A stretch of 64,000 nt of DNA, taken from assembly GCF_000091305.1 (NCBI RefSeq), contig NC_013929.1, positions 62,001 through 126,000 on the forward strand, given 5' to 3'. Positions 17,001 to 24,702 of this stretch are shown one piece after another; within the stretch, counting starts at the first letter, position 1, and every line of letters starts with the position of its first letter. A program made the position numbers and the translations under genes. This stretch comes from Streptomyces scabiei 87.22 (lineage in GTDB: Bacteria; Actinomycetota; Actinomycetes; Streptomycetales; Streptomycetaceae). The notes under the pieces were generated by a model. It made no database searches. It was not told the origin of the DNA and was given only the letters and a program-made list of their open reading frames with translations.

Positions 17001-17484
17001 ACCGTCCGTCGTTCGCCCGCACCAGCCAGCCCCGCTTCTCCAGCACGTAGGCACGGTGCCGGATCTTCTCCACCTCGTTCTTGATCTCCGCTTCCCGGCC
17101 CACCGCCCGCGTCAGTTCCACCCCGTTCACCGGCCCCGAAGCGGCCACCATCGCGGCGAACACCTCCCGATACAGGCCGCTGAGCACCTCCTCGCCCATG
17201 CCCGACCGCCACACCGGCGGCCGCTCACCATGCCCCACGCCGGAGCCGCTCGACCCCAGGGCAGCAGCCATCTCGCCACCAGACGGCACCAGAACCGGCG
17301 TATTCACCGGGCTCTCCCCAGCCAGCACCGACACAAGTTCCTCACGCCCCACCCGGGCCCGCTCGACCCGCTCCCGCGCGGCATCCACCTCCGCCTGAGC
17401 CTGCTCCAGGACCTCCGTCCAGGACTCCAGATCCTGCCTCGCCCGCGCCTCACGCTGTTCCATCAACCTCAGCACCGACGGCAT
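16918..17484 (-). CDS. IS passenger protein: coiled coil plus winged-helix-like domain (copy A)
   Basis: I cannot name this family. The start at 17484 is chosen for the strong GAGGAGGG eight bases upstream; a frame of 196 codons extends back to 17508. From 17484 the product has about 188 residues. The N-terminal third is charged and helical (MEQREARARQDLESWTEVLE followed by Ala/Glu/Arg heptads), predicting a coiled coil. A Pro/Ser/Gly linker follows. The C-terminal half has a winged-helix-like pattern (YREVFAAMVAASGPVNGVEL, EKIRHRAYVLEKRGWLVRAN), suggesting DNA binding. It lies inside the terminal repeats, convergent with the transposase, and is identical in copy B. It may regulate transposition or be cargo. 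Confidence 0.75.
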   Translation of the reverse strand: MPSVLRLMEQREARARQDLESWTEVLEQAQAEVDAARERVERARVGREELVSVLAGESPVNTPVLVPSGGEMAAALGSSGSGVGHGERPPVWRSGMGEEVLSGLYREVFAAMVAASGPVNGVELTRAVGREAEIKNEVEKIRHRAYVLEKRGWLVRANDGRFMPAPGAVGRDASPASAERLRPGAGTV

Positions 17485-17603
17485 CGCACCCTCCTCGATC
17501 CACAACAAGCCGTCCGCTGCCTGCCCCTACCCCGCCGCGATCATGCCCCGCACACGACGAAGCCCCTGCTCACCGAACAGGGACTCCCTTTGCCACAACG
17601 CAC

Positions 17604-18247
17604 TGAGCCTCGCCCAGATCCGGGCCGCCCTCAAACGCAGCGGACGCACCCGGTCCTTCGACACCGAGTCCGAACGCCTGCGCAGCGTCTTCCGCGCCGA
17701 GTACGCCCACCACCTCCCGGCCGTCGAGGACGCCTTCGGCCAGCAACTGCTGGCCCTGCTCAAGCAGCTGGACGCCACCTGCCAGGCCGCGGACGACCTC
17801 GCCACGGCCACCGAAGCTGCCTTCCATCAGCACGCCGACAGCGAGATCCTGCTCAGTTTCCCCGGCCTGGGTCCCCAGCTCGCAGCCCGTGTCCTTGCCG
17901 AGATCGGCGATGACCGGACCCGCTTCGCCGACGCCAGAGCACTCAAGTCCTACGCCGGATCCGCCCCGATCACCCGCGCCTCCGGCAAGAAACGCTTCGT
18001 CGGCCGCCGCTTCGTCAAGAACAACCGGCTCATGCACGCCGGGTTCCTGTGGGCCTTCTCAGCCCTCCATGCCTCTCCTGGAGCGAACGCCCACTACCGC
18101 CGCCGACGCGAGCACGGCGACTGGCACAACGCCGCCCAGCGCCACCTGCTCAACCGCTTCCTCGGACAGCTTCACCACTGCCTCCAGACCCGGCAGCCGT
18201 TCGATGAGCAACGTGCCTTCACACCGCTGCTTCAAGCATCCGCGTGA
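17604..18247 (+). pseudogene. C-terminal half of an IS110-family transposase
   Basis: Immediately after IS copy A the frame reads LAQIRAALKRSGRTRSFDTE and then, about 90 residues on, LLSFPGLGPQLAARVLAEIG, FADARALKSYAGSAPITRAS and KNNRLMHAGFLWAFSALHAS, the transposase_20 domain of IS110 elements. It ends at 18247. The N-terminal half, ending …AARLS at exactly this point, is at 48188-48776 on the minus strand beside copy B. Joining them through the TGA target duplication restores one enzyme of about 410 residues, the normal family length. Confidence 0.9.
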
Positions 18248-18271
18248 CTCGGAAGACGGCCGCAGGCCGCG

Positions 18272-18865
18272 TCAGCGAGTGCCAGACACGCCTTCTTGCG
18301 AGGCCGCGCCATCCGAACGCCGAGATTCAGTGAGGGTGCGAAGGTCAGCGTCCAGCATGCGGATCAGCTCGCCAACCCGTCCGCCGCCATCCGGCGCCGT
18401 CGGGAAGCGCTTGAGCACGTCAACGACGATCGGTGTTGCACGATGCATCATCCGCTTGAGGTGTTCAGCACCGACGCTCCGATCGTCGTCAGCGGCGATT
18501 TCGGCCGCTCGGGCTGCATAAGCGCTGGCTCCGAGACTGTGCTTGACCTGGGTGGCCTTGGCCAACGGATGCAGATAGGCGGCGCCTGCCGCAGACATCG
18601 CTGCCCACGCTGCCTCGCGCGCAGCCGCAGTCTCCGCGCTCTTGGCCGCCTTGAGAGCCGCCGACGCTGTGTCGCGCAAAGATTTCCGGCGCTCGCCGCC
18701 CCGGGCGAATGCCCACGCGGCACTGATGGCGTCTCGAGGTCGTAAGTCGTCCGGCTGATCAGCCTCGAATATTTCCAGGACGCCCTCCGCGCATGCCGCA
18801 GCGAACGCGGTGACCTCACGAAGATCCTGCTTGCTCAGAACGATCTCGCTCGCTTCCCCTGTCAT
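18272..18865 (-). CDS. Imm-5-like putative immunity protein
   Basis: The 197-residue product starts at ATG 18865, preceded by GAGGATGGGG; an in-frame ATG is also at 18889. It is Ala-rich and all-helical, with RPRDAISAAWAFARGGERRK, AAGAAYLHPLAKATQVKHSL and RATPIVVDVLKRFPTAPDGG, the pattern of the Imm-5 family of predicted polymorphic-toxin immunity proteins. No toxin gene is recognisable next to it; the neighbours are IS110 and IS5 remnants. It could be an orphan immunity gene protecting against kin toxins, or a misnamed household family. Confidence 0.65.
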   Translation of the reverse strand: MTGEASEIVLSKQDLREVTAFAAACAEGVLEIFEADQPDDLRPRDAISAAWAFARGGERRKSLRDTASAALKAAKSAETAAAREAAWAAMSAAGAAYLHPLAKATQVKHSLGASAYAARAAEIAADDDRSVGAEHLKRMMHRATPIVVDVLKRFPTAPDGGGRVGELIRMLDADLRTLTESRRSDGAASQEGVSGTR

Positions 18866-18989
18866 GCCCCCATCCTCGATGACTCCCACCGGACAGCGCG
18901 GCGGGAAGGCGGTCTTGGCCGCTCCTGCTGGCTGGCCTCCGAAGCAGACAGGATCTTCGGACTTGACTTGTTAACCCCCTAATCCCGGA

Positions 18990-19098
18990 TTACGCCGGGT
19001 AGTTGCGTGGATCGCGTTCGTGCCGGGGGCTGAGTCTGCGGTAGTCGGACGGCCACGAGATCGTGCGCTCGATCACCGAGCGGCGGCGGTCCAACAGT
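18990..19098 (-). pseudogene. C-terminal tail of an IS5-type transposase
   Basis: The minus strand reads LLDRRRSVIERTISWPSDYR and RLSPRHERDPRNYPA before TAA, the Glu-containing C-terminal block of IS5-family transposases. Nothing else of the element is preserved. Together with an uncharacterised stretch to 19252 it fills the gap to the LuxR remnant. Confidence 0.6.
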
Positions 19099-19252
19099 TC
19101 GCCGGGCCCATGAAGGACGACCCGATGTCTTGAACGGCCCGGCCACCAATCACAAAGGCAATGCCCGCCTGGTGATGGTCACCGGAATGGTGGGGCGGCC
19201 GACGACCCCGCGGGGCGGCACCCATCCGGATGCGCGGAATCGTGTCCGCCGC

Positions 19253-20200
19253 TCAGCGGTCGTCCGGGGGGACAGGGCTGGACGGATCGGAGACCTTGCC
19301 GGGCCGGGTGAGGGTTCCGTTCATCCACGAGGCGGCGAGTTCTGTCCGGGAGCCGGTGCCGGTGCGCCGGAACAGTCGGGTCAGGCGCTGTTCCACAGTC
19401 TTGTGGCTGCAGGCGAGTTGTGCGGCGATCTGCCGGTTGGTCGCGCCATCACTGACCATGCGTACCAGCGCGATGTCGGGTTCGCTCAGAGTCTGGTGGG
19501 CTTGACGGAATCTCGGAACGGGGATGTCGCGCCGTTGTGTGACGCGGGTGACGACGGTACGGAATGGGCCTCCGAGGCCGAGGCGCTGGGCATTGCGCAT
19601 GGCCTCGGTCAGCCAGGTTCGGGGTGTGTCGGCGAGGTCCGCCAGGCACATGCTGGCGGCGATGCTCAGGTGGACGTCACCTCGGCGGCTGATCAAGCGG
19701 TGGGCGGTCAGTGCGCTGTCCGTGTTGCGATGGGCGATGCCTCGTGCGAGGAGGAGAGCCTCATAGGTCGTCGGCGTGGCGGCCTCCTCGTGCAGGGTTT
19801 CCAGTTCCTCCAGGGTCTGCTGGATCGTCTGGGGCTGGTCTTGTAGCGCGGCGAGCGACAGGATGCGCAGCAGCAGCCGTTCGACGTCGGCGAGTTGGCC
19901 GTTCTTGCGTGCCTGCCGCGCGTCGTGCCGGGCGCTGTTCAGCGCCTCTTCTGCTCGTCCGGACTGGTACCGGAGGGCCAGGCGTGTGCGCGCAGCCAGG
20001 GGGTGGGTGAGGGTGTCGGGGACCAGATCGAGCCACGCACGGGCGTATGCGATGTCCCCGCGGGCGCAGTGCATCTCCGCAGCCAGCACCCGCGGCAGGT
20101 GGGGGACGCCCGCCGTTCGGTGGGTGCGGCTGCGTACTTCGATGCGGCGGGCGGTTGCCAGCGCGGCCTCCCAGTTTCCCGCCAGGTAGTCGCGCACCAT
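19253..20200 (-). pseudogene. C-terminal part of a LuxR (LAL-type) regulator
   Basis: The 315-residue frame begins in the middle of a TPR-like helical region (MVRDYLAGNWEAALATARRI, then ARAWLDLVP and LALRYQSGRAEEALNSARHD). It ends in a LuxR helix-turn-helix (LSEPDIALVRMVSDGATNRQ, HKTVEQRLTRLFRRTGTGSR). Full LAL regulators have about 900 residues with an N-terminal ATPase. Here everything upstream is missing and the sequence at about 20200 passes directly into an acyl-CoA dehydrogenase fragment on the other strand. It was probably the pathway regulator of a biosynthetic cluster. Confidence 0.8.
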
Positions 20201-20682
20201 GCGTCTTCGCGCCCCTGGCCCACCTCGGCTGGAGCGCCTGCTGGCTGGGCACCGCAGCCGGCGCCCTTTCCCGCACCCTGCGGCTGCTGCGCAGCCCCGA
20301 GGAACGCCGCCGCCGCGACCTCAAGAGCGAGCTGCTGCTGACCCGGCTGTCCCGGGCCCGCCAGCGCATCGACACCGTGCAGGCCATGCTCAGCCACGCC
20401 ACCGGCGTGTACGTCTCGCTGCCCGATCGGGAACGCGGTGGCGCCCCCTGGCAGTTGCTCGTCAACGCCCTGAAGGTGACGGCCTCCGAGCAATGCCCGG
20501 CCGCCGTGGACGAGCTGATCGAGCTGGTCGGACTGCGCCACGGCTATCTGCGGCACCAGCCGCTCGGCCTGGAGCGCGCCCTGCGCGATCTGCGGTCCGC
20601 CTCGCTGAACTACGGCAACGACCGGCTGCACCTGGCCAACGGCTCGCTCAGCCTGCTGGACCAGGAGACCACCCTTGCCTGA
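20200..20682 (+). pseudogene. C-terminal fragment of an acyl-CoA dehydrogenase-like flavoenzyme
   Basis: About 160 residues remain: LAHLGWSACWLGTAAGALSR, a helical segment with LLTRLSRARQRIDTVQAMLS, and the C-terminal GLRHGYLRHQPLGLERALRD plus ANGSLSLLDQETTLA. This is the last helical bundle of the acyl-CoA dehydrogenase fold. In secondary metabolism such enzymes oxidise carrier-bound acyl or aminoacyl groups, or act as flavin N-oxygenases with a partner reductase. The N-terminal two thirds are lost at the 20200 breakpoint. Its stop overlaps the PPTase start, so it headed the operon. Confidence 0.75.
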
Positions 20683-21475
20683 CACCGTCCCCCGCCCGTC
20701 GGCCACCGCGTCCCCGGCCCGGCGTCGGCCGTCCGCCCGGGCGGACGGCCCACCCGGCGCTCCCGCGGCCCGCCTGTGGACACCGGCTCCCGGCGTTGTC
20801 GTCGCCCTGGCACCCGCGGACGCCGTGCTGGCGGCGCCCGCGGCCGTGCAGCGGCTGCGCCCCGAGGAGTACCGCTCGGCCGCCGGCATGGCGGCCTGGC
20901 GGGCCCGCGAACACCTGGCCGGCCGGGCGCTGCTGCGGCTGCTGCTCGCCGAGACGGCCGGCGAGGCAGGCGCCCGCGCCCCGGTGATCCCCGAGCCGGG
21001 CGGTCGCCCCAGGCTTCCCGGTTTCCCGGACACAGGGGTGAGCATCTCGCACAGCGGCCCGTACGCGGCCGCCGCCGTGGCCACCGGACTGGACGTCGGC
21101 GTCGACGCCCAGGTGCCCCGGCCGCCCTCGGCCGCGCTGCTGCGCCGCTGCTGCGCACCCGGGACGGCGGCACGCCTGGCGAGCCAGCCGCCCGAGCGGG
21201 CCGCCGTCGCCTTCGCCCGGATCTGGGCCGTCCAGGAGGCGTGCGTGAAGGCGCGCGGCACCGGCCTGTCCGGCGCGCCCTGGCGGGTGCGCGCAGGGCC
21301 GGAAGGGCAGGACGGCTCCTGGGGGGCACTGCAGTGGCGACGACCGCCCTGGCACGACGCGGCCGGCGCCGAACCGGTCGCCGTGGCCTGCGCCTTCGGA
21401 CCGCCCGAGGCCCACCCCGCGCACCCGGCGGACGCCCCCCGCAGCCGCCCGGACCCGGCGCCCCGAACGTCCTGA
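20675..21475 (+). CDS. Sfp-type 4'-phosphopantetheinyl transferase, atypical metal site
   Basis: The 266-residue protein starts at a TTG overlapping the preceding stop, with AGGAGA upstream. Family motifs are visible: GVSISHSGPYAAAAVA, GLDVGVDAQ and WAVQEACVKARGTG. These enzymes move the phosphopantetheine arm of CoA onto the Ser of carrier proteins, priming NRPS, PKS or fatty-acid synthases. The usual acidic pair DxE is D-x-Q here, and the WxxKEAxxK block is WxxQExxxK, so metal binding may differ. The C-terminus is a Pro/Ala-rich tail. No carrier protein is encoded nearby; the substrate must be elsewhere or in the lost upstream part of the cluster. Confidence 0.8.
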   Translation: MPDTVPRPSATASPARRRPSARADGPPGAPAARLWTPAPGVVVALAPADAVLAAPAAVQRLRPEEYRSAAGMAAWRAREHLAGRALLRLLLAETAGEAGARAPVIPEPGGRPRLPGFPDTGVSISHSGPYAAAAVATGLDVGVDAQVPRPPSAALLRRCCAPGTAARLASQPPERAAVAFARIWAVQEACVKARGTGLSGAPWRVRAGPEGQDGSWGALQWRRPPWHDAAGAEPVAVACAFGPPEAHPAHPADAPRSRPDPAPRTS

Positions 21476-21503
21476 CCACCACACCCGTCCTGTGGAGAAA
21501 CCG

Positions 21504-22517
21504 ATGCGTACCGATGCCACCCGCCCCATCAGCCGGGGACTGAGCTGCTACACGGAGAACCTCGCCGGCTACCTGGCCGCGCGGGCCCCCGCCCGCGCCG
21601 ATCTGACCGCCCGCTCCGTGCGGCTCGCGGTCGACCCGGCCACCGGCCGCTTCTCACACCACGACCGCGCCCTGAACAACCTGCCCGACGGGCGCAGGCT
21701 CGCCTACCGGGGCGCCCCCGACGCCGAGGCAGCCCTCACGGGCATCGCCGTCGAACTGGCCGGGCACGCCCGGGTGCTGGCGGTCGCCGACAGCGGCGCG
21801 CTGCCCTGGCTGTCCGGCGCGGCGGACGCCCACGCGCCCCACCTGATCCTCGTGGACGGCCGTACGCCCGACGGGGGATGGCACGTGGTGGACGGCTTTA
21901 CCGCCCTGTTCAGCGGCGGCGGACATCAGGAACCGTTCGCCGGAGAGCTGTCCGGGGCCGAGCTGACGGCCCTGCTGGCCTTCCCCCGGGGCCTGTCGGA
22001 GGTGCACCGCGCGCGCAACGCCCTGGCCTTCGGCTTCCCCGTCCCCACCCCGGCGCAAGAGACGTACCAGTGGCTGGCCGAGGAACAGGGCACGACCGCG
22101 GAACACCTGCCCGGCGAACCCTGGCTGACGGGGGCCGGCGCGCTGGAGGAGACCGCGCGGCTTGTACTGGCGGACCTGCGGGACGATGGCGAACGGGGCG
22201 TGCTGGAGGACGTCTGGGCGGCGGCGCAGCACCACATCTTCCGCGACGCGCACCTGCTGACCGCGGACGGGGCACTGTCCCCCGAGGAACGCCGGGCCGT
22301 CGACGCCACCACCGCGAAGTGGCGCGAACTTCCCCGCCTGCTCCGCTTCGCCGCCAACTCGGCCCGCCGGGGCCGCCCCCGGCCGTCCCTGGTCACCAGC
22401 GCGTTCACCGCCCTCGCGGAACTCGAGGCGGCGGCCTCCCCGCTGCACGCCGCCCACGGCTACGGCGTGCCCACGGCACTCACCGACGTCTCGTCACACG
22501 CCGGGCAGGGGAGCTGA
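21504..22517 (+). CDS. BtrH-like protein of the truncated biosynthetic operon
   Basis: The 337-residue cytoplasmic protein starts at ATG 21504 behind GGAGAAA (an in-frame GTG is at 21492). It begins RGLSCYTENLAGYLAARAPA and later has ADAHAPHLILVDGRTPDGGW and VVDGFTALFSGGG. This layout (early Cys, central His, Asp) recalls the butirosin biosynthesis protein H N-terminal domain. That fold is a papain-like acyltransferase which moves an acyl group from a carrier protein onto an acceptor. The second half is helical and not recognised. The BtrH link is by pattern only; if right, the protein would offload the activated amino acid made by its neighbours. Confidence 0.5.
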   Translation: MRTDATRPISRGLSCYTENLAGYLAARAPARADLTARSVRLAVDPATGRFSHHDRALNNLPDGRRLAYRGAPDAEAALTGIAVELAGHARVLAVADSGALPWLSGAADAHAPHLILVDGRTPDGGWHVVDGFTALFSGGGHQEPFAGELSGAELTALLAFPRGLSEVHRARNALAFGFPVPTPAQETYQWLAEEQGTTAEHLPGEPWLTGAGALEETARLVLADLRDDGERGVLEDVWAAAQHHIFRDAHLLTADGALSPEERRAVDATTAKWRELPRLLRFAANSARRGRPRPSLVTSAFTALAELEAAASPLHAAHGYGVPTALTDVSSHAGQGS

Positions 22518-22522
22518 TCACG

Positions 22523-24145
22523 GTGCCGACCACGCTCACCCTGTGGGACCGCTTCGCCCGCACGGCCGCCCGCCACCCGGACCGCCCGGCGCTCGTCGCC
22601 GGGACCACCACACTCACCTACGCGCAGCTGCGCGCCCACGCCGAATCCCTGGCCGCCCGGCTCACCGCCGACGCGCCCCCGCCCCGCCGCGTCGCCCTGC
22701 TGGCGGCACGGACCCCAGTCACCTACGCGGCCTACCTGGCGGTGCAACGGCTCGGCGCCGCGGTGGTGCCGCTCAACCCAGCGGCTCCATCTGGACGCAA
22801 CGAGGCCGTCGTACAACAGGCCGACGCGGCACTGGTTCTGGCCGACGCGACCAGCGACAGCGGACCGGCGGGACGGGCCGCGCCCCTCCTCCCAGTCGCC
22901 CTGACGGACCCGTCCAAGGCACCGGACCTGCGCGGCCTGCCCGGGCCCGGGCCGCACGACACCGCCTACGTCCTGTTCACCTCGGGCTCCACCGGCCGGC
23001 CCAAGGGAGTGGTTATCCGGCACGCCAACACCGACGCCTACCTTGACCACGCGGTCGAACGCAGCGGCGCCGGGCCGGACAGCCGTCTCTCGCAGACCTT
23101 CGGCCTCACCTTCGACCCTTCCGTGTTCGACATGTTCGTTGCCTGGAGCACCGGCGCGGCCCTCGTCGTGCCCAGCGCGGACGACCTGATGGACCCGGCC
23201 GGATTCGTCCGGCGGCACCGGCTGACCCACTGGTTCTCCGTGCCGTCGGTCGTCTCGCTCGCGGCCCGGCTGCGCCGACTGCCGCCGGACTCCATGCCGA
23301 CGCTGCGCTACGCGGCCTTCGCCGGCGAACCCCTCACCGTTCGGCACGCCCGCGCCTTCGCCGAGGCCGCGCCCGCAGCCTGTCTGGAGAATCTGTACGG
23401 CCCCACCGAACTGACCGTCACCTGCACCGGCTACCGCCTGCCCGCCGACCCGGCCACCTGGCCGCAGACCGCCAACGGCACCGTGCCCATCGGCACGGCC
23501 CACCCCGGCGCCGAGACCGTCGTCGTCGACGAGCGGATGCGCCCCGCCGACCAGGGCGAACTCCTCGTACGCGGCCCGCAACGGTTCCCCGGCTACCTGG
23601 ACCCGGTGGACGACCCGGGACGGTTCGCCACCGGCGAGCCGGACACGGGACTCACCCCCTACGAGGGCGGTCCCCTGACCGGCTCCCAGTGGTACCGGAC
23701 CGGGGACCGAGTGGCCCGCGAGGGTGACGACTTCGTCCACCTCGGCCGCCTCGACAACCAGGTCAAGATCAGCGGCTACCGCGTCGAACTGGGCGAGGTC
23801 GAGGAGGCCCTGCGCTCGTGCCCCGGTGTCGCCGACGCCGTGGTCGTGGCCCGCACCGAACGCTCCACCTCCGTCCTGGAGGCCGTCTACACCGGAGACG
23901 CTCCCGACCCCGCCCCGCTGTTGGCGGCTTTGCAGGAACGGCTGCCCGCCTACATGGTGCCCCGCACCCTGCTGCGCCTGCCCGAACTGCCTCGCAACCT
24001 CAACGGCAAGACCGACCGCAAGGCCGTCCAGGCCGCCCTGGACACGGCCCGCCCGGCCGCATCCGGCCCGCTCCGCCCGACCCCCACGGCCCGGCCCGCC
24101 CCCGGCGCCCGCCGCACCACCCGCCTCCCGGAAGGAACCCGGTGA
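22523..24145 (+). CDS. Free-standing adenylation enzyme (amino acid-carrier protein ligase type)
   Basis: The 540-residue protein starts at GTG 22523, six bases after the previous stop, with GGGGAG upstream. All core motifs of adenylation domains are present: A3 LFTSGSTGRPKGV, A5 NLYGPTE, A7 YRTGDR, A8 GRLDNQVKISGYRVELGEVE and A10 NLNGKTDRK. There is no attached condensation or carrier domain. By alignment with gramicidin synthetase positions, the specificity pocket reads roughly D-P-F-S-A-A-L-V-T. The conserved first Asp implies an alpha-amino acid substrate; the rest matches no code I know. Diaminobutyrate, supplied by the aminotransferase two genes downstream, is one candidate. Confidence 0.87.
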   Translation: MPTTLTLWDRFARTAARHPDRPALVAGTTTLTYAQLRAHAESLAARLTADAPPPRRVALLAARTPVTYAAYLAVQRLGAAVVPLNPAAPSGRNEAVVQQADAALVLADATSDSGPAGRAAPLLPVALTDPSKAPDLRGLPGPGPHDTAYVLFTSGSTGRPKGVVIRHANTDAYLDHAVERSGAGPDSRLSQTFGLTFDPSVFDMFVAWSTGAALVVPSADDLMDPAGFVRRHRLTHWFSVPSVVSLAARLRRLPPDSMPTLRYAAFAGEPLTVRHARAFAEAAPAACLENLYGPTELTVTCTGYRLPADPATWPQTANGTVPIGTAHPGAETVVVDERMRPADQGELLVRGPQRFPGYLDPVDDPGRFATGEPDTGLTPYEGGPLTGSQWYRTGDRVAREGDDFVHLGRLDNQVKISGYRVELGEVEEALRSCPGVADAVVVARTERSTSVLEAVYTGDAPDPAPLLAALQERLPAYMVPRTLLRLPELPRNLNGKTDRKAVQAALDTARPAASGPLRPTPTARPAPGARRTTRLPEGTR

Positions 24146-24146
24146 C

Positions 24147-24647
24147 GTGACCGCGCCCACCACCCCCACCGCGCTGCCCGGCCGTGAGGAGTTCTGCTCC
24201 GCCATGGCGCAGCTCGCCACCGGCGTCGCGGTCATCACCACCGCCGGCCCCGACGGTCCGGTCGGCTGCACCGCCAACGCGGTGCTCTCCCTGTCCACCG
24301 AGCCGCCCTCGGTCCTCGTCTCGCTCGCCGCCAGCGGCCGCACCGTACGGCACGCCCGCGCGCACGGCAGCTTCGCGGTCAACATCCTCGGCTGGCAGCA
24401 ACGGGATCTGATGCACCGTTTCGCCCGGCTGCCCCCGGCGGAACGTTTCGACGGCGTCCCCCACCGGGACGAGGAGGGCTGCCCGGTCCTGACGGCCACT
24501 GCCGCGACCGTGGTGTGCCGCCTCGACCAGGCGCCCACCGTGCTCGACCACACCCTGCTGATCGGACGGGTCCTGTGGACCGCGCAAGACCCCACCGCGC
24601 CGGCCCTGGTGCTCTACCAGCGCCACCAGCACCCCGTGGCCGGCTGA
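24147..24647 (+). CDS. NAD(P)H:flavin reductase (HpaC-type)
   Basis: The 166-residue protein starts at GTG 24147, overlapping the end of the previous gene's region by one spacer base (GAAGGAA upstream). It is a single flavin-reductase domain: FCSAMAQLATGVAVITTAGP, GCTANAVLSLSTEPPSVLVS, HGSFAVNILGWQQRDLMHRF and a C-terminal LIGRVLW strand. Such proteins supply reduced FMN or FAD to a separate oxygenase. The only flavoprotein partner in the operon is the truncated acyl-CoA-dehydrogenase-like gene at its head, whose family includes two-component N- and C-oxygenases. A reductase-oxygenase pair is therefore inferred. Confidence 0.88.
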   Translation: MTAPTTPTALPGREEFCSAMAQLATGVAVITTAGPDGPVGCTANAVLSLSTEPPSVLVSLAASGRTVRHARAHGSFAVNILGWQQRDLMHRFARLPPAERFDGVPHRDEEGCPVLTATAATVVCRLDQAPTVLDHTLLIGRVLWTAQDPTAPALVLYQRHQHPVAG

Positions 24648-24702
24648 CCCCGGCCGCGCCACCCACCCACCCCACCCGCACGCACCAGGACAGGAATTGG
24701 GC

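Larger units (their letters stand above)
15900..17603 (+). mobile_element. IS5-type insertion sequence, copy A (1704 bp)
   Basis: Terminal inverted repeats GTGCGTTGTGGC (15900-15911) and GCCACAACGCAC (17592-17603) bound the element. It carries a DDE transposase and, on the other strand, a 196-codon passenger frame. Translations in all reading frames match copy B (46484-48187), so the two copies are essentially identical and recently spread. Flanking trinucleotides are TCA on the left and TGA on the right. They differ, but each pairs with a flank of copy B, as expected if the DNA between the copies has inverted. Confidence 0.92.

Noticed and set aside
22460..24595. 711-codon minus-strand frame opposite the adenylation gene
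   Set aside because: Gly/Arg/Val-rich shadow with no motif; the plus strand has all adenylation motifs.
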